Below are positions 6,021 to 7,620 of a DNA stretch of 7,620 bases, piece after piece. The notes beneath the pieces are model-generated. The model had not been told where the DNA came from and ran no database searches. It saw nothing but the letters and a program-made list of their open reading frames with translations. Position numbers and translations under genes: made by a program. The number at the start of each line of letters is the position of its first letter. The first letter of the stretch is position 1. This DNA is from M3007 sp040080915 (GTDB lineage: Bacteria; Bacteroidota; Bacteroidia; Chitinophagales; Saprospiraceae): assembly GCA_040080915.1 (NCBI GenBank), contig JBEBHD010000255.1:1-7620 (forward strand), in the 5' to 3' direction.

Positions 6021-7394
6021 ATGAAAACGCTCCTCTATTTCTGCATTTTCGTTGCGGGTTATTTTCCGCTTCTTGGACAAAACTTGGGCTGGACGATCAC
6101 GGGTATCGTGCAAGACGAACTTGGCGAAGCCTTGCCCGGCGCTGTCATCCAGTTGGACGACTCCGCACAAGTCATCACCGGCAGTACCGGACGGTTTCTG
6201 TTGGAGTCGTATCGCAAACCAAGGCGCATTACTGTGCGCTGTGTCGGATACTTTGCCCAGCGCGTGGCACTCGACACGGTACCGGCGGCAAAGCGTACCA
6301 TCAACCTGAAAATTGTGTTGCTGCCCAGCGCCGTATCACTTCCCGAGGTTGCCATTTCGAGCAAACCCATCACGTCTATTTTTAAAGAGGATTTCAAAAC
6401 CAACCTGCTTGACTATGTTTTTGCCGGGACCGACCTGGTATTGCTCGTCCATGAAGGAAAAAAACACATACTGCGGCTCACCGACGACGATGGGAACCTC
6501 ATCGCTTCATTGCAGCTACCGGGCGAGGCCGAGCGCCTGCATCAAAGTTGCACGGGCGATTTTCATGCTGTCGGCGAAACGTGGGCCTGGGAGTTTACCC
6601 GCTTTGGCCAGCGGCTCGACACCTTTCTGCGGTACCCGGCTGCGGAGTTTCACCGGATCGTGGAGCCTTGCGTGCTGGAGCACAAGGCCCACTATTTTTT
6701 CCGCAAGACCGGGCCGTTCCGGCAATCGGTGCAGTACACCTACTACGACCCGGATCACAAACCACACCTCTTGGCCATCGTCCGCGACGAAGTGGCTGAG
6801 GCACAGCTGCTGCGCCGCTACCGGGGGATTTTGGCGGCGTACATGCGGACGATCCCCGATGTAGACAAGGACGACATATTCGAAGGGAAAAGTCCGCTGT
6901 CCGACCCGTTCCAAGCGATCAACCCGGACAACCTGACCAAAATGGCCGAAACCAACGAGCTGATTACAGAGATTGGTTTTTTTAGTCAATTGGCCAGAGA
7001 CTCGCTGTACGCTCCATTGGCTAAGGTCGGTTCGGAGCTGTACTTGTTTGATCATCAGAACGACAAGCTCCTGCACCTCGTTGCGCCCGCTTGGCGACGT
7101 GATTCCATCCCCCTCGCCTACCACCGTACACCCGGATGGAAAAAAGAACTGTTGGTGGATGCCGTGCTCCAGCGGGCGTACGGGCGGTTTCAAAGCAGTG
7201 GCGGCTATCTTGTTTTGAAAGAAATAGACTTGCAAACTGGCCTTGCCCGCAAAACGTACCGCCCCGCTGTGGTGCCGTTTCTTGCCGAAAACTTCAAGAT
7301 ACGCAGCGGTGTGCTGTACTGTATCGGTCAGCCGGATGTGAATGTCCCCAACCGGCAATTGTACAAGACGAATATTTTCAAATTCGCGGAGTAA
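6021..7394 (+). CDS. Exported protein with carboxypeptidase-like regulatory domain
   Basis: A 457-residue protein; function not recognised beyond its first domain. The start at 6021 is chosen over 5916 because MKTLLYFCIFVAGYFPLLGQ is a signal peptide and the upstream extension has no such character. Residues about 24-105 form a carboxypeptidase D regulatory-like beta sandwich (TITGIVQDELGEALPGAVIQ ... TGSTGRFLLE ... ITVRCVGY), the domain that begins many Bacteroidota TonB-dependent receptors. Here no plug or barrel follows; after a short linker (SLPEVAISSK) the remaining ~330 residues show propeller-like repeats of hydrophobic strands, such as LVLLVHEGKKHILRLTDDDG (139-158) and LYLFDHQNDKLLHLVA (340-355). 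It is probably periplasmic or surface-exposed and may bind a ligand or partner through the beta-rich part, which is inference. It is divergent from tfoX and followed by the orphan promoter region. Confidence 0.8.
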   Translation: MKTLLYFCIFVAGYFPLLGQNLGWTITGIVQDELGEALPGAVIQLDDSAQVITGSTGRFLLESYRKPRRITVRCVGYFAQRVALDTVPAAKRTINLKIVLLPSAVSLPEVAISSKPITSIFKEDFKTNLLDYVFAGTDLVLLVHEGKKHILRLTDDDGNLIASLQLPGEAERLHQSCTGDFHAVGETWAWEFTRFGQRLDTFLRYPAAEFHRIVEPCVLEHKAHYFFRKTGPFRQSVQYTYYDPDHKPHLLAIVRDEVAEAQLLRRYRGILAAYMRTIPDVDKDDIFEGKSPLSDPFQAINPDNLTKMAETNELITEIGFFSQLARDSLYAPLAKVGSELYLFDHQNDKLLHLVAPAWRRDSIPLAYHRTPGWKKELLVDAVLQRAYGRFQSSGGYLVLKEIDLQTGLARKTYRPAVVPFLAENFKIRSGVLYCIGQPDVNVPNRQLYKTNIFKFAE

Positions 7395-7400
7395 AGAAAA

Positions 7401-7454
7401 CGGCAGTTGTCAGTTTCGATTTCCGAAATTTTGGTTTCACTTCTGCAATTGCCG
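7401..7454. repeat. Imperfect inverted repeat after the 6021-7394 gene
   Basis: CGGCAGTTG (7401-7409) pairs with CAATTGCCG (7446-7454), nine pairs with one G-T wobble, across 36 bases that contain a near-palindrome around ATTTCCGAAAT. No T tract follows, so it is a poor intrinsic terminator. Its right arm lies in the spacer of the promoter at 7443-7472, so it may be a weak terminator or an operator. Confidence 0.35.
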
Positions 7455-7472
7455 CCCAACCCTGTACTTTTG
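7443..7472 (+). promoter_or_regulatory. Strong Bacteroidota-type promoter without a visible native gene
   Basis: CTG (7443-7445, one mismatch to TTG), a 19-nt spacer and TACTTTTG (7465-7472), a perfect TAnnTTTG element. Transcription should begin about 7478-7480, inside the 9-bp tandem repeat, and run rightward into the insertion sequence. This is the best promoter match in the window, and nothing before the IS could be its gene. Confidence 0.55.
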
Positions 7473-7475
7473 CCG

Positions 7476-7516
7476 CTCACATCACTCACATCACTCACAT
7501 CACTCACATCACTCAC
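7476..7516 (+). repeat. 9-bp tandem repeat, about 4.5 copies
   Basis: Unit CTCACATCA, identical in all four full copies (7476-7484, 7485-7493, 7494-7502, 7503-7511) plus a partial CTCAC. The plus strand has no G from 7476 to 7523. It lies where the promoter at 7443-7472 should start transcription. It shares ATCACTCA with the repeat before the DUF2461 gene. Perfect copies suggest recent slippage. Confidence 0.92.
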
Positions 7517-7522
7517 CCCCAC

Positions 7523-7620
7523 TGTCCCGTCCTGAAATAGGTTGACACCTAAAAACAGTACGAGACATGGAAAGACAAGAGAATTCGGCACGTCAAGTTC
7601 GTCGTTACAGCCACCACTTC
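7523..7620 (+). mobile_element. Left end of an IS3-like insertion sequence, cut by the window
   Basis: The terminus probably begins with TG, as IS3-family ends do, either at 7523 (TGTCCCGTCC) or at 7533 (TGAAATAGG); the exact edge cannot be set without the right end or the target duplication. A small palindrome, TAGGT-TGAC-ACCTA (7538-7551), lies in the end. A transposase reading frame starts 35-45 bp inside, the normal spacing. The sequence resembles IS ends I associate with Bacteroidota, but this is memory, not a database match. Confidence 0.6.
7567..7620 (+). CDS. IS3-type transposase OrfA, first 18 codons only
   Basis: The frame from the ATG at 7567 stays open to the window edge and encodes MERQENSARQVRRYSHHF. 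A short basic lead followed by R-Y-S-x-x-F is how many IS3-family OrfA helix-turn-helix proteins begin (the usual continuation is K-x-x-V-V-x-E-I). OrfA binds the IS ends and is joined to the DDE-type OrfB by frameshifting. Only the N-terminus is present, so the call rests on this motif and the adjacent IS-like terminus. Confidence 0.55.
   Translation, partial: MERQENSARQVRRYSHHF

Noticed and set aside
6516..7358. Open frame of 280 codons on the minus strand
   Set aside because: It is antisense to the exported-protein gene, which has a signal peptide and a recognisable domain on the plus strand.
7476..7516. Possible CRISPR array
   Set aside because: The units are 9 bp and directly abutting with no spacers; this is a simple tandem repeat.
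7136..7540. Open frame of 134 codons ending in THI repeats
   Set aside because: It overlaps the real gene in another frame and its repeats are only translation of the 9-bp tandem array.
7542..7547. TTGACA as a sigma-70 type -35 box in the IS end
   Set aside because: No -10 box lies at the right distance before the ATG at 7567, and this phylum uses a different consensus.

Overview
The window looks like chromosomal DNA from a member of the Bacteroidota, moderately GC-rich. Placement near the Saprospiraceae or Chitinophagales is a guess. The evidence is: promoter-like sites fitting the Bacteroidota consensus (TTG, 17-23 nt, TAnnTTTG); a carboxypeptidase-like regulatory domain protein; a DUF4440-type lipoprotein; a fused IcmF mutase whose C-terminal half closely resembles Bacteroidota versions; and an insertion-sequence end whose first codons look like a Bacteroidota IS3-type OrfA. 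No rRNA, tRNA or CRISPR array is visible.

Layout. Positions 1-2793 (+) hold most of icmF, the fused isobutyryl-CoA mutase, entering the window inside the Walker A motif of its GTPase domain. A DUF4440-like lipoprotein gene (2805-3278, -) converges on it with only 11 bp between the stop codons. Upstream of the lipoprotein gene lies a 223-bp gap that carries a terminator-like hairpin with a T tract for the preceding minus-strand genes. Those genes run, in transcription order, TfoX/Sxy N-domain protein (5515-5853), S1/P1-nuclease/phospholipase-C-like secreted zinc protein (4217-5467) and DUF2461 protein (3502-4167), with gaps of 47 and 49 bp. The zinc protein seems to have its own promoter between it and tfoX. 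A divergent plus-strand gene (6021-7394) encodes an exported protein with a carboxypeptidase-like regulatory domain and a beta-rich remainder.

The right end (7395-7620) holds an imperfect inverted repeat, a near-perfect Bacteroidota promoter that faces no visible native gene, a 9-bp tandem repeat where its transcript should start, and then the left end of an IS3-like element with the first 18 codons of its transposase. The simplest reading is that the IS landed in the leader of a gene and separated it from its promoter.

The most unusual signal is in icmF. A 33-bp, almost fully self-complementary segment (1546-1578) is inserted in frame as exactly 11 codons, at a place where, from memory of the family, the protein is normally shorter. 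It resembles a protein-compatible palindromic mini-element. A second theme is two G-free tandem-repeat leaders (4166-4200 and 7476-7523) that share the core ATCACTCA on the predicted transcript strand, one of them running into a start codon.

Apart from the tfoX-zinc protein-DUF2461 cluster, the genes do not form an obvious pathway. IcmF acts in cytoplasmic short-chain acyl-CoA metabolism; three of the others look exported.
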